Assembly: GCA_903884235.1 (NCBI GenBank)
Contig: CAISEB010000023.1
Span: 1 to 64,000, forward strand
Reading direction: 5' to 3'
DNA from: an uncultured Pseudomonadota bacterium
Lineage (GTDB): Bacteria > Pseudomonadota > Gammaproteobacteria > Steroidobacterales > Steroidobacteraceae
Length of the DNA: 64,000 nucleotides
Shown: positions 36,792 through 45,788 of the stretch, one piece after another
How the letters are laid out: every line of letters starts with the position of its first letter
Position numbering within the stretch: the stretch's first letter is position 1
Notes under the pieces: generated by a model
Databases searched by the model: none
What the model saw: only the letters and a program-made list of their open reading frames with translations
What the model was told of the DNA's origin: nothing
Made by a program: the position numbers and the translations under genes

Positions 36792-38227
36792 GATGCACCC
36801 TTGGGGTCGGTCGGTACTGGAGGCGGGGGATCCTGGGCACTGCCGCCGAGTGCGGCGACGAGCGCGACGCGGGCCAACTGGGCGGCAGTCGTCAGCATGA
36901 CGAGGCTGCGCCGGGCGCCGAGTTCGCGCAGGCGGGCTTCGAGTGCCGGGCCCGCGTTCGCAAGTCCGGCATCGCGCCGCCGTGTCGCGAGCCGTGCGGC
37001 TTCCTCGAGCGAGTCGAGGCGTGCCTGCGCGTCGACGACTTCCGCTGCCGTGGCATCGATCGACGCGATCTGGTCAGCCGCCTCGCGCACGGCCCGCAAC
37101 ACGGTGTCGTTGTATTCGGCGATCGCGCCATCGACGGCTGCGTTTGCGGCGTGCAGGTCGGCTCGCACCTTGCCGCCATCGTAGATGGGCAGGCCCGCGG
37201 AAAGGCCCGCCCCCATCGTGCGGGCCGGTGCCGAGAGCAGTTCGCTCAGGCCGAATGCCGACAGTCCGGCAAATGCACGCAGATTGACATCGGGGTACGC
37301 CGCGGAGCGCGCCGCATGTTCGAGGGCACCGAGCGAGCGTACGTGTTCGAGTGCGACGCCGACGTCCCCGCGGCGCAGCAGCAGGTCCACCGGGACGACG
37401 GCCGGCAGCGCAGGTGCGCCGCCTCCGGCGAGGTGCGGCCGGCCGATGGACCCGTAGGCCGCGGGCCCCTGTCCGGTGAGTGCCGCGAGTCGATGGGTGG
37501 CGATCTCGACGCGCATCCCGGCGTCGAGTTCGTCAACGCGGGCGTCTTCCGTGGCCGCACGCGCGATGCGCGTCTCGATGTCCGTATCGAGGCCGGCCCG
37601 CCTGCGTTCGGTCGCGATCCCCGTCAGGCTGGCCCGGGCTTCCGCCGCGTCGTGTGCGAGGTCGCGCAGGGCATACGCGCGATCGAGCTCCAGGTACTCC
37701 GAGACGACCGCGGTCTCGATGGCGAGCCGCGCGCCCCGCACGGCAATCGCTCGGGCGCGAACGTCGTGGATCGCCGCGGCGAGCCGATCGTGCTGCCGGC
37801 CCCAGAAGTCCAGGTGCCAGGTGACCGCGACGTCGACGCCGCCGTCCCAGTAGGATCCACCCGCATAAGGAGGCGGGTAGAACGAGCTGGCGCTCAGGTG
37901 CGAGCGCTCCTCGTCGATGCTGCCGCGCACCCGCGGGCGCAGCGCGCTTCGGGCGACGGCGGTCGCCGCGTCGGCCGCGTGCAGGCGGGAGAGTGCGTCG
38001 GCAAGCGTTGGATTGTCCTCGAGCGCGCGAGCCACGAGGGCATCGAGCGAGGGGTCGCCATAGGCTCGCCACCACTGCGCGTCAATGGGGGTGGTGTCGA
38101 TGCCCTGCACGCCGAGTGCCGGCGCCTCCAGCAGCGCCGCGTGCGGCGGGTGTTGCGGTCCGAGTGCGCAGCCACCGATGGCCAGGACCGCGAGCACAGC
38201 GACGCAGGCGATGGGTAGCGCTCTCAC
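36788..38227 (-). CDS. NodT/OprM-type outer-membrane efflux lipoprotein
   Basis: TolC-like outer-membrane factor of 479 residues. The signal peptide ends in lipobox AIGGC (Cys20). Two OEP repeats follow (WWRAYGDPSLDALVARALEDN starts the first, DVNLRAFAGLSAFGLSELL the second). The start is the GTG at 38227, which overlaps the marR stop (GTGA), because the signal peptide begins exactly there. It completes the tripartite pump. Confidence 0.9.
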   Translation of the reverse strand: MRALPIACVAVLAVLAIGGCALGPQHPPHAALLEAPALGVQGIDTTPIDAQWWRAYGDPSLDALVARALEDNPTLADALSRLHAADAATAVARSALRPRVRGSIDEERSHLSASSFYPPPYAGGSYWDGGVDVAVTWHLDFWGRQHDRLAAAIHDVRARAIAVRGARLAIETAVVSEYLELDRAYALRDLAHDAAEARASLTGIATERRRAGLDTDIETRIARAATEDARVDELDAGMRVEIATHRLAALTGQGPAAYGSIGRPHLAGGGAPALPAVVPVDLLLRRGDVGVALEHVRSLGALEHAARSAAYPDVNLRAFAGLSAFGLSELLSAPARTMGAGLSAGLPIYDGGKVRADLHAANAAVDGAIAEYNDTVLRAVREAADQIASIDATAAEVVDAQARLDSLEEAARLATRRRDAGLANAGPALEARLRELGARRSLVMLTTAAQLARVALVAALGGSAQDPPPPVPTDPKGAS

Positions 38228-38709
38228 GGGCGGGCCCGGGCCGAGGATGCGGCGACGTCGATGCTGGTCTCGAGGCGGGCGATCATGCGGGTGAGCAGCG
38301 ACGTGAGCTGCGTGACTTCCGCTGCGGAGAAATCCCCCAGCACGACATTGAGGCGGTCGACCACGAGCGGGATGCCGACCTCGATCATGCGATGGCCATC
38401 CTCCGTCAGCACCAGCTGCACGCTGCGCCGGTCGGCGTCGTTGGGTACGCGGCGCAGCAGGTTGCGCTCTGCCAGGTGATCGATGATCCGGGTGAACGCG
38501 CCCGAATCGTGGCGCAGGTCCCGGCAGACCTCCCCGGGGGTGATCCCCGGGTTGTCGCGGACCAGGATCAACGTCGCCCACTGCACGAAGGTCATGCCGG
38601 CGGTATCGAACGAAGCCTCGAGCTGCTCGCGCAGCAGGAGGGCCCCGCGTCGCATCAGGTAGCCGATGCTGCTGTGGACCGCGTACGTCGCGGGGTCGTA
38701 GTGGGTCAT
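38224..38709 (-). CDS. MarR-family regulator of the efflux operon
   Basis: Winged-helix regulator of 161 residues. The recognition region reads GITPGEVCRDLRHDSGAFTRIIDHLAERNLLRR, then the wing DADRRSVQLVLTEDG. ATG 38709 is chosen over the upstream in-frame start because a GAGG ribosome-binding site precedes it. That site lies inside a palindromic operator, so the protein probably represses its own operon (marR, outer-membrane factor, adaptor, EmrB) and is released by a drug-like ligand. Confidence 0.9.
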   Translation of the reverse strand: MTHYDPATYAVHSSIGYLMRRGALLLREQLEASFDTAGMTFVQWATLILVRDNPGITPGEVCRDLRHDSGAFTRIIDHLAERNLLRRVPNDADRRSVQLVLTEDGHRMIEVGIPLVVDRLNVVLGDFSAAEVTQLTSLLTRMIARLETSIDVAASSARARP

Positions 38710-38711
38710 AT

Positions 38712-38738
38712 CTGCCTCGGCAGTTACTGCCACGGCAG
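38712..38738 (-). promoter_or_regulatory. Tandem palindromic operator over the marR ribosome-binding site
   Basis: Two perfect 12-bp palindrome-arm pairs of the form CTGCC-N2-GGCAG lie head to tail, separated by three bases: CTGCCTCGGCAG (38712-38723) and CTGCCACGGCAG (38727-38738) on the + strand. The nearer copy contains the marR Shine-Dalgarno. A TAATATT patch next to the far copy could be the -10. The spacing of 15 bp centre to centre would let two MarR dimers bind side by side. Confidence 0.7.
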
Positions 38739-39083
38739 CTTAATATTGCCGCCGCGGAGCGTCAACCCGCCCGCCGGATCGGTGATCCGCCCTCCCGCGA
38801 TGGGCCCGGTCGCGGGGCACCGGTCCGCCCGGGGCGGCTGTTCGTGCGCCAATGCCCGTCCGGTCCGGTGGGCCACGCCCCACGCCCCACGCCGGGCGAC
38901 TGGCGGGGGCCGGCAGGACTCGGCAATTCCGAATGTGGTCTCCAGGCGCTGTGCAGGTACCGTGGTTCGGCGGCGGACAGACTGGTACGCGGTGCACAGT
39001 TTGCGAGCCCAGTCCCCCTCGCTGGCGGCGCGGCCTGCATACTCCGGCCTCGGAAAACCTTCCGATGGGCCGGGCGCCTGTCT
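38739..39083. other. 345-base gap between marR and pilZ
   Basis: No convincing gene on either strand. It contains three perfect tandem copies of CCACGCC (38873-38893) and, 18 bases before the PilZ start, a perfect hairpin TCGGAA-AACC-TTCCGA (39051-39066). A TGCATACT patch near 39037-39044 may be an extended -10 for the PilZ gene. Confidence 0.45.
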
Positions 39084-39485
39084 ATGAACCAAGCCAGCAC
39101 CAACGCGCAGACTTCCGGCGACCAGCGGAGGCAGGAGCGATATCGCCTGCTGCGCCAGCCGGATTCGCCGCTCTATATCCGGACCCCGATGCTCCGTTCC
39201 GCGGCGATGGCGGTCAAGGACGTCTCCAGCGGCGGCGTCAGCGTCTACCTCGAACGTGACTTGCCGATCCTGTCGCGAGTCTCGATCGAGTTCACGGCAC
39301 CGGCGATCCAGATCGAGGTGCAGGGTGTCGTCATCTGGTGTCGCCCTCGCCACGAGGCCGATATCGATGCCCGCCACGAGCTGAATGCCTACGTGCTCGG
39401 TATCGAGCTGTTCAGTCCCCTGATGCTGCTTTCGGCGTTTCGCGACGCTCTGCCGGTCCACGCGCTGGTGATGGACGGTCTCTAG
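39084..39485 (+). CDS. PilZ-domain protein
   Basis: Single PilZ domain, 133 residues, a likely cyclic-di-GMP effector. The N-terminal RQERYRLLRQ supplies the arginine motif and DVSSGGVSVYL the [DN]xSxxG motif, both needed for ligand binding. The text near the end (FSPLMLLSAFRDAL) is helical. It has no partner domain. ATG 39084. It stands alone between the efflux operon and the M23 peptidase. Confidence 0.8.
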   Translation: MNQASTNAQTSGDQRRQERYRLLRQPDSPLYIRTPMLRSAAMAVKDVSSGGVSVYLERDLPILSRVSIEFTAPAIQIEVQGVVIWCRPRHEADIDARHELNAYVLGIELFSPLMLLSAFRDALPVHALVMDGL

Positions 39486-39619
39486 CCGATCCGTCGATGC
39501 GTCCCGAGCGCCGTGCCGCCGCGCCTCCCCCGGCCCGCGCCCGGGCCGGGCACGCCCTCGCTCCATGATCTAAGATCACGCGCCCGACGCCGGGATTCCG
39601 GCCCGACGGAGGAGCGCGC

Positions 39620-41119
39620 TTGATCGACCGATGGACGGCCCGAAACCTGGCCGCGGGACTCGTACTTCTGTGCGCGACGGCCTCGGCTGTTGCCGCGACG
39701 TCGCCTGCAACGAAGCCCGCGGAGACCCCGTCGCGAGCGCCGCTGAAATCCACTGCCGTCCATCGCGGGGCCGCGCATCGTGCCTCGACCAAGGCCGCGC
39801 GCGTCCATCCGGCCCACGTGATCAAGGGTCCGCCGCCGCCGACCTGGACGATTCGGCCCCGAAGACACCAGACGCCGCTGACTCGCGACGGATTTGCCGA
39901 CGGCGATCCGGCGCCCTGGAACGCGCGCTGGGGATGTGCGAGCCCCGCCGGCCCCACGGCCGGGCTCGCCGGTGCGATCGGCGTCGCCGACGATGAACTG
40001 CGGCACCTGATCGCACGCAGCGGCGTCGAGGCACCGGCGCCGGATTACGGCTGCGTCCCGTATTCGCTGCTGACGCGTGACGATGGTGGGGTGCTGGCGC
40101 TTGCCGTCGTCGCCGTGGCGGGAGGCAGCGCCTATCCATCGCTCGTGCTCTTCAGCCGCGAGGACGCCGACGGGCCATTCGTGCTGCGCACCGAACCGTG
40201 GCCCGGCGATGCAGCAGGCGTGCAGTCGGTGACGCTCGCCGCGGGCGATGTGCTCGCGCGAGGCGATGCAGCAGCCGATGCCCTCCCGGCCGACGTCGCT
40301 TTCGAGGTCGGCGGGCTGGTGCGCGCGCTGCTCGCCGACGTCGATCCCGTTGATCCGGATGGAATGCGCATCCGCATCGCCACGCGCATGGACTCGCTCT
40401 CGGGTACCTCGCGACTGCTCGGCGTCGAGCTCGTCGACCCGACCACGGGTCGGTCGCTGCGTCAGGCGTTGTGGGTTGCACGGGACGAGGTGCCGGGCGG
40501 GTACTTCACACCGAACGGCGACTCGCTCGAACCCGTGTTCTGGGCCAACCCGGTCGCGTTCCGCTATATCTCGCGCGGTGTCGGCTCCTCCGGGTCGCAT
40601 CGCCGCAGCCCGGCAGAACGGGGCCGTCGCAGCCCCCCGGTACGCAGGACCTCGCATCCGATGCACATCGGGGTCGACTTCGTCGCGCCGAAGGGCACAC
40701 CGGCGGTCGCGGTCGCAGACGGCACGGTCCTGTTCATGGGCTACTTCGGAGGCTACGGGAACCTCGTGATCGTCGAGCACGCCGGTGGGTTCACCAGTCA
40801 CTACGGCCACCTGAGCTCGTTCGCCCCGGATCTCGCCACGGGCACCGAGGTGAGGCGTGGCACGACGCTCGGATCGGTGGGGATGACGGGTCTCGCGACC
40901 GGGCCGCACCTGCACTTCGAGATCCGGCACGAAGGCTCGTACGTCGACCCGCTCGATCACGAGCTGCCGGTTGTGCTCTGGTCGCTGCGTCGGGTCGACT
41001 ACGCGCGACTGGCGCGCCAGGTGCTCGTGCTGGCCGCGCCACCGTTGCCGGCGCCCGTGTCGCCGGGACCGACGCCGGCGGCAGAGGGCGCCGCGGACGC
41101 GCCGGCCGATCCTCCTTGA
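39620..41119 (+). CDS. M23-family peptidoglycan endopeptidase-like protein
   Basis: Exported protein of 499 residues. Signal peptide (about 1-26), a basic/Pro-rich linker, a middle domain (about 105-330) resembling the N-terminal part of OapA/M23 peptidases, then a C-terminal LytM domain (about 345-460). Zinc ligands are complete: MHIGVDF (His and Asp) and HLHFE (His). TTG 39620 is the start, since GGAGGA precedes it by about seven bases. A Pro/Ala-rich tail follows. It probably cuts cross-links in the cell wall. Confidence 0.85.
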   Translation: MIDRWTARNLAAGLVLLCATASAVAATSPATKPAETPSRAPLKSTAVHRGAAHRASTKAARVHPAHVIKGPPPPTWTIRPRRHQTPLTRDGFADGDPAPWNARWGCASPAGPTAGLAGAIGVADDELRHLIARSGVEAPAPDYGCVPYSLLTRDDGGVLALAVVAVAGGSAYPSLVLFSREDADGPFVLRTEPWPGDAAGVQSVTLAAGDVLARGDAAADALPADVAFEVGGLVRALLADVDPVDPDGMRIRIATRMDSLSGTSRLLGVELVDPTTGRSLRQALWVARDEVPGGYFTPNGDSLEPVFWANPVAFRYISRGVGSSGSHRRSPAERGRRSPPVRRTSHPMHIGVDFVAPKGTPAVAVADGTVLFMGYFGGYGNLVIVEHAGGFTSHYGHLSSFAPDLATGTEVRRGTTLGSVGMTGLATGPHLHFEIRHEGSYVDPLDHELPVVLWSLRRVDYARLARQVLVLAAPPLPAPVSPGPTPAAEGAADAPADPP

Positions 41120-41165
41120 TCCCGCCTGGCCTTGAACCTCGAATCGCGGCCCGCTGGAACGTGCG

Positions 41166-42497
41166 ATGGCGCGAGCCCAGGCCGCATCCGATGAATGGAG
41201 CAACAAAGACGTGACATCGACGAATGGAACTGGCGCCGGGTTGGTGGAGCGATGGTACGTGCTCGCGATCCTGACGCTCGTGTACGCGATGAACATCGCC
41301 GACCGGTTCGTGGTCTCGACACTGCTGGAGCCGATCCGGCTGAACCTGCAACTATCGGACGGCAACGTATCGCTGATCACGGGCATTCCGCTCGCGCTTT
41401 TCTACGTCTTCGTCGGCATCCCGGTCGCCGTGCTCGCCGACCATGCCAATCGACGCAACATCATCGCCGTATCGCTCGCGTTGTGGTCGGCGATGACGGC
41501 CGCCTGCGGGCTGTCGACGAACCTTTGGCAGTTTGCCTTGGCGCGCGTGTGCGTCGGCATTGGCGAGGCAGGCGGAACGCCCCCATCCACCTCGCTGCTC
41601 GCCGACAAGTTCCTGGCGCGCGATCGGCCGATGGCGATGACGATCTTCGCGCTCGGGGCCCCGATCGGTGCCTGGCTCGGGGCATCGCTTGCCGGTGCCA
41701 TCGCCGCACGCTACGGCTGGCGCGAGGCGTTCCTCGTCCTCGGCATCCCGGGTGTCGTGATTGCCCTGCTCGTGTACTTCTCCGTGCGCGAGCCCAGGCG
41801 CGGCGGGTACGACGCCGCGCCACCACCGGATGTGCATTCCCTCGCGGAGGTGCTCCGGTTCCTGGTTCGCCAGCGATCCGCGTTCCACATCATCGCGGGC
41901 GGGACCGTCGCGACCCTGTGGGGCTGGGGCCTGCTGTGGTGGACGCCGACCTATCTGATGCGCTCCTACGGCATGACGATCGACGAGGCGAGCGCAACGC
42001 TCGGGCCCATGCACCTGGTCGCGGGCAGCCTCGCGACCGTCGCGACCGGGCTGCTCGTCTCGGCGCGCGTCGCGATCGACCCACGCCGAGTCGTCTGGTT
42101 GCTGGGTGGCGTCATCGCGCTCGCGACCGTGCCCTCGATCATCATCTACTGGACGCACACGCGGACCGTCGCGGTGGGCATGCTGTGGATCGTCGTGCCG
42201 TCGATCTATTTCTTCATCGGTCCCAGCCTCGGGCTGCTCGCCAACGTCGTGCCGGCGACGATGCGGGCCCAGGTCGTTGCCGTCCTGCTGTTCACGGCGA
42301 ACGTCGCGAACCTGATCATTGCGCCGCAGGGGATCGGCCTCGCGAGCTACCTGCTCGAGCCCACGCTCGGCAGCAACGCTGAATCCCTGCGATGGGCGCT
42401 GGTCGTGCTCGCCCCGACGGGATTCTGGGCCGCGTGGCACTACCTGACGAGCGCGCGAACGCTACGCGAGGAGCAGGCAGCCGTCAGCGGCACCTGA
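41166..42497 (+). CDS. Spinster-type MFS transporter
   Basis: Twelve-helix major facilitator of 443 residues. The first helix has LVYAMNIADRFVVSTLLEPI, a Spns-like signature. Motif A is in loop 2-3 (VLADHANRRNIIA), followed by ARVCVGIGEAGGTPPSTSLLAD. Bacterial relatives often sit near lipid or aromatic catabolism genes. Here it is convergent with the lipid-modification operon. Substrate unknown. ATG 41166. Confidence 0.85.
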   Translation: MARAQAASDEWSNKDVTSTNGTGAGLVERWYVLAILTLVYAMNIADRFVVSTLLEPIRLNLQLSDGNVSLITGIPLALFYVFVGIPVAVLADHANRRNIIAVSLALWSAMTAACGLSTNLWQFALARVCVGIGEAGGTPPSTSLLADKFLARDRPMAMTIFALGAPIGAWLGASLAGAIAARYGWREAFLVLGIPGVVIALLVYFSVREPRRGGYDAAPPPDVHSLAEVLRFLVRQRSAFHIIAGGTVATLWGWGLLWWTPTYLMRSYGMTIDEASATLGPMHLVAGSLATVATGLLVSARVAIDPRRVVWLLGGVIALATVPSIIIYWTHTRTVAVGMLWIVVPSIYFFIGPSLGLLANVVPATMRAQVVAVLLFTANVANLIIAPQGIGLASYLLEPTLGSNAESLRWALVVLAPTGFWAAWHYLTSARTLREEQAAVSGT

Positions 42498-42506
42498 AGG
42501 CCGGCG

Positions 42507-43289
42507 TCAGGGCTGGGCGAGGCGCGAGAGCAGGAAGAGCCGGAGCCGCTGCGGCAGGATGCGCAGCAGCTTGAGCGCCAGCGTGAATCGCCTGGGAAAG
42601 TGGATCTCGAACCGGCCGCGCTCGAGGCCCCGCACGATGGCCTCGGCGGCCTGGTCCGGCGTGCGCAGTGCCGGCATATAGAAGCGGTTCTTGGCGGTGA
42701 GCCGGGTCGCGACGAAGCCCGGATTGATGAGGTACATGCCGACGCCGCGCCGAGCCACCTCGCAATAGGCGAGTTCGGCCAGATTGATCAACGCGGCCTT
42801 GGTCGGGCCGTAGACCGCCGCGCCCGGCAGGCCGACATAGCCGGCGACGCTCGCGACCAGCGCCACTCCGCCGCGGCCGAGCGCGACCATTCTCGGAAGG
42901 ACGGCCTCGAGTCCGTAGTACGCACCGTTCAGGTTGACGGCGATGGTCGCGTCGACATCGGCCGCGTGGACATTCCAGACGCGTTCCGGCTGGTAGTCCG
43001 CGGCGCAGTACACCAGCAGGTCGACAGGATCGGCGTCGGTGTGGATGTGCGCGGCAATCTCCTGCCAGGCGGCAGCATCGGTCGCGTCCAGCGCGCGCAC
43101 CGTCGCCCGAGCGTGGCCGCCCGCGACCTCCTCAAGGCGCGCTGCGTTGCGCGCGCTGAGCACGACTCGTGCGCCACGGGCGAGCAGCGCCTGCGCGAGC
43201 GCCGCGCCGATGCCCGTCGACGCGCCCACGACCCATACCTTGCGGGCATGCCAATCGCGGATCGGAGGGTTGGCGGGACCGAACGCCAT
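42507..43289 (-). CDS. Short-chain dehydrogenase/reductase (lipid operon)
   Basis: Classical SDR of 260 residues. Cofactor motif VVGASTGIGAAL, NLNGAYYG in place of the NNAG-type region, catalytic Ser (VASVAG) and YGPTKAA (Tyr-x3-Lys). The C-terminal end is basic and hydrophobic (RRFTLALKLLRIL), suggesting membrane association. ATG 43289 overlaps the DUF3833 stop by one base. It is the last gene of a five-gene coupled operon; acting on a lipid or its precursor is inferred from context. Confidence 0.87.
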   Translation of the reverse strand: MAFGPANPPIRDWHARKVWVVGASTGIGAALAQALLARGARVVLSARNAARLEEVAGGHARATVRALDATDAAAWQEIAAHIHTDADPVDLLVYCAADYQPERVWNVHAADVDATIAVNLNGAYYGLEAVLPRMVALGRGGVALVASVAGYVGLPGAAVYGPTKAALINLAELAYCEVARRGVGMYLINPGFVATRLTAKNRFYMPALRTPDQAAEAIVRGLERGRFEIHFPRRFTLALKLLRILPQRLRLFLLSRLAQP

Positions 43290-43816
43290 CAGCTGCGATG
43301 ACGGAACAGCAACGTCACCTCGCCGAGCCGCACTCCGAACTTGCTCATCCGCGCGCGGTTGACCATCGTCGTCTCGTCGACGAGGTACATCCAATCGTCG
43401 AACGTGACATCGTAGATCTTGTCGTCGACGGGTAGGCGCAGCACGTAGCCCCAGTGCAAGGCGTTGCCGGACACCGCGCCCTCGGCGGTGCCGACCACAT
43501 CGCCGGCGGTTCCGCTCCAGTGCCCGTCAGGCTGCTGGCGCAGGGTCCAGACTCGTTGCTGGCGCGTACCGTCGCTGTATTCGAAATGCTCGTCCAGCAC
43601 GAGGGCGCCGTCCGTCTCACGGCCCTCGATGACGACGTGGAAGCGCTTCACCACCTCGCCGCTGCGCTTCTGGAACATCCCCCAGGCGTCGGTGGTCCCG
43701 GAGAAATACTTGACGAGGTCGAGCGCGGGACGCTCCGCCGCGTAGCGGGTGACGTCCGGTGCCGCGCACGCGCCCAGCACCAGGAGTGGAGCGAGGAGGA
43801 GGGCCTTGAATTTCAT
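43289..43816 (-). CDS. DUF3833 lipoprotein
   Basis: Lipoprotein of 175 residues, lipobox VLGAC (Cys17), then a lipocalin-like all-beta domain with FQKRSGEVVKRFHVVIEG, the DEHFEYSDG strand and DWMYLVDETTMVNRARMSKFG near the end, as in DUF3833. A lipid-binding or carrier role in the envelope fits the fold and the neighbours. It is coupled on both sides (ATGA with the methyltransferase gene, TGATG with the SDR gene). Confidence 0.82.
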   Translation of the reverse strand: MKFKALLLAPLLVLGACAAPDVTRYAAERPALDLVKYFSGTTDAWGMFQKRSGEVVKRFHVVIEGRETDGALVLDEHFEYSDGTRQQRVWTLRQQPDGHWSGTAGDVVGTAEGAVSGNALHWGYVLRLPVDDKIYDVTFDDWMYLVDETTMVNRARMSKFGVRLGEVTLLFRHRS

Positions 43817-45018
43817 CGGGTACGCTCCAGGCACGTTTGCATGACCGAGATCCGGCCGGCGTCGAACGCGGCCTCGCAATAGCACAGGTACATGCGCCAG
43901 ATGCGCACGAACGGATCGTCGAAGCCGAGGGCGCGCACGGCGTCGAGCCGCGCCTCGAACGCCACCCGCCACCGGCGCAGTGTCTCGGCGTAGTCGGGTC
44001 CGAAGCCGAACGATCCGGTGGTCGCGAGCCCCGCGCGCCAGGCTCCTGCGGCGAAGCGCTCCGGGCTCGCGAGCATGCCGCCCGGGAAGATGAATTGCTG
44101 GATGAAGTCGCTGCCGGCGCGGTAGCGCGCGAAGTGGCGCTCGTCGATGGTGATCGTCTGCACGACGGCCCGCCCACCGGCGCGCAGGCGGGAGCGGACG
44201 CAGTCGAAGAAGGCGGGCCAGTAGCGCTCGCCGACCGCCTCGAACATCTCGATCGAGACCACGGCATCGTACTCGCCATGCAGGTCGCGGTAGTCGCGCA
44301 GCTCCAGGTTCACGCCGGGCAGCGACGCGGTGCGGCGGCGGGCGTATTCGAGCTGCGCCGGGGAAATCGTGATGCCGTGGACCGCGACCCCGCGCGAAGC
44401 GGCGTGCTCGGCGAACCCGCCCCAGCCGCAGCCGACCTCGAGCACGCGCATGCCGGGCCTGAGCTGCAGTGTATCGAAGATGCGTGTGTACTTGGCCTGC
44501 TGCGCCTGTTCCAGCGTCTGTGAGTCGGTGCCGTCGAACACGGCGCTCGAATAGGTGAAGGTCCGATCCAGCCACAATGCGTAGAAGTCGTTGCCAAGGT
44601 CGTAATGAGCGTGGATGTTGCGCCGGCTGCCGGCGCGGTTGTTCGGTCGGAGGTGATGGCGGAGCCAGTGCCAAGCGGTGGCGAGGGCGCCACCGAAGAC
44701 CGCGCGCTCGAGCACCGGCTCGTTCTCGATCGCCAGGCGCAGGACGGCGGTGAGATCCGGCGAATCGACGAGCCCGTCGCGGTAGGCCTCGGCAAAGCCG
44801 ATGTCACCGCTCCACAGGATCTTGCCGGCGGCGTTCCAGTCGCGAACGAAGATTTCGGCCCTGGTGCCGTCGACTGCGCCGACGAACCTGACGGTCTCGC
44901 CCTCCGGCGTGGTCAGTTGCAGGCTGCCGACCTGCAGTCGTTCCAGGAGGCCAAGTAGCAGTCGCGCCTGGCGCGGTGCGGAGGCGGACGGTCTGTCGAT
45001 AGCGCGGGTCGCGTTCAT
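43813..45018 (-). CDS. Cyclopropane-fatty-acid-synthase-like methyltransferase
   Basis: SAM-dependent fatty-acyl-phospholipid methyltransferase, 401 residues, cytoplasmic and membrane-associated. SAM motif LEVGCGWGGFAEHAA. Other family text: HYDLGNDFYALWLD, EMFEAVGERYW, FIFPGGMLAS and CYCEAAF. It adds a methylene or methyl group to unsaturated acyl chains. Context with DUF1365 and a FAD oxidoreductase is closer to the singlet-oxygen-type lipid operons than to housekeeping cfa. ATG 45018 overlaps the DUF1365 stop (ATGA). Confidence 0.88.
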   Translation of the reverse strand: MNATRAIDRPSASAPRQARLLLGLLERLQVGSLQLTTPEGETVRFVGAVDGTRAEIFVRDWNAAGKILWSGDIGFAEAYRDGLVDSPDLTAVLRLAIENEPVLERAVFGGALATAWHWLRHHLRPNNRAGSRRNIHAHYDLGNDFYALWLDRTFTYSSAVFDGTDSQTLEQAQQAKYTRIFDTLQLRPGMRVLEVGCGWGGFAEHAASRGVAVHGITISPAQLEYARRRTASLPGVNLELRDYRDLHGEYDAVVSIEMFEAVGERYWPAFFDCVRSRLRAGGRAVVQTITIDERHFARYRAGSDFIQQFIFPGGMLASPERFAAGAWRAGLATTGSFGFGPDYAETLRRWRVAFEARLDAVRALGFDDPFVRIWRMYLCYCEAAFDAGRISVMQTCLERTR

Positions 45019-45788
45019 CGAGGGGTTCCGAGGCTGAAGGGTTCGGGGGGATGATCGGGCTTCGTGTAGAACGGAAGGCGACGCAGCCACAGGCGCAGCG
45101 CCTGCCAGTGGATCCTGGCGACCACGCCGATCGTCAACAGCGGCTGTCCTATCAAGGCGCGCCACAACGCGGCATCGGTCGCCGGCGAGATCCGGCCTCC
45201 GACGGCCGTCCGCAGCACGAGGCGCTCGCCATCGTCGTAGTCGATCGACAGTACGGTGCGGCCGGCGCGTTCAAGCACGCGGAATCGATAGGAGCCGCGC
45301 ACCTGGCAAAACGGAGACACGTGCATGCGCTTGTGGCAATGCAGCTCCGTTTTGGACGTGATCTCACCGCCGTCTTCGGCGCCGAGGAGATAGCGGTGGC
45401 GCTCTCCGAACGTGCTGCTGACCTCGGCCAGAATGGCGCGCAGCCGACCGCCCGAATCCTGGCAGTACCAGCAGCTGATCGGATTGAACGCATAGCCGAG
45501 AACGCGTGGCATGGTCTGCAGCCAGACTTCACCGGATGCATCGAGGCCCGCCGCCAGCAGGTGGCCGCGGATCCAGCCGATCAGGTCGCTGCCGTCGCCG
45601 GCGCCGTAGTCGCGCGTGCGGATGGACAGCGGCCTGGCGCGGTCGATCCCGAGGCAGGACGAGTGGATCTCGCCGAGCCTCGAGAGCGGCAGGCGCAGGT
45701 TGAAGACGGGATACACGAAGCGGTTCTCGAGCGGCCAGACGCGCTCGTGCATGACGTGGCCCGTGATGAGCTGGGCCACGGCGGTCAC
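45015..45788 (-). CDS. DUF1365 protein
   Basis: Protein of 257 residues with the family opening GHVMHERVWPLENRFVYPVF, a central GYAFNPISCWYC and VSSTFGERHRYLL stretch, and KRMHVSPF with a conserved His. DUF1365 proteins almost always accompany a FAD amine-oxidase-like gene and a cfa-like gene. Function not established. GTG 45788 overlaps the upstream stop (GTGA). Confidence 0.87.
   Translation of the reverse strand: MTAVAQLITGHVMHERVWPLENRFVYPVFNLRLPLSRLGEIHSSCLGIDRARPLSIRTRDYGAGDGSDLIGWIRGHLLAAGLDASGEVWLQTMPRVLGYAFNPISCWYCQDSGGRLRAILAEVSSTFGERHRYLLGAEDGGEITSKTELHCHKRMHVSPFCQVRGSYRFRVLERAGRTVLSIDYDDGERLVLRTAVGGRISPATDAALWRALIGQPLLTIGVVARIHWQALRLWLRRLPFYTKPDHPPEPFSLGTPR

Noticed and set aside
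38873-38893. Three CCACGCC copies as a CRISPR-like or integration repeat
   Set aside because: Seven-base units directly abutting, no spacers, no cas genes or integrase; simple tandem repeat.
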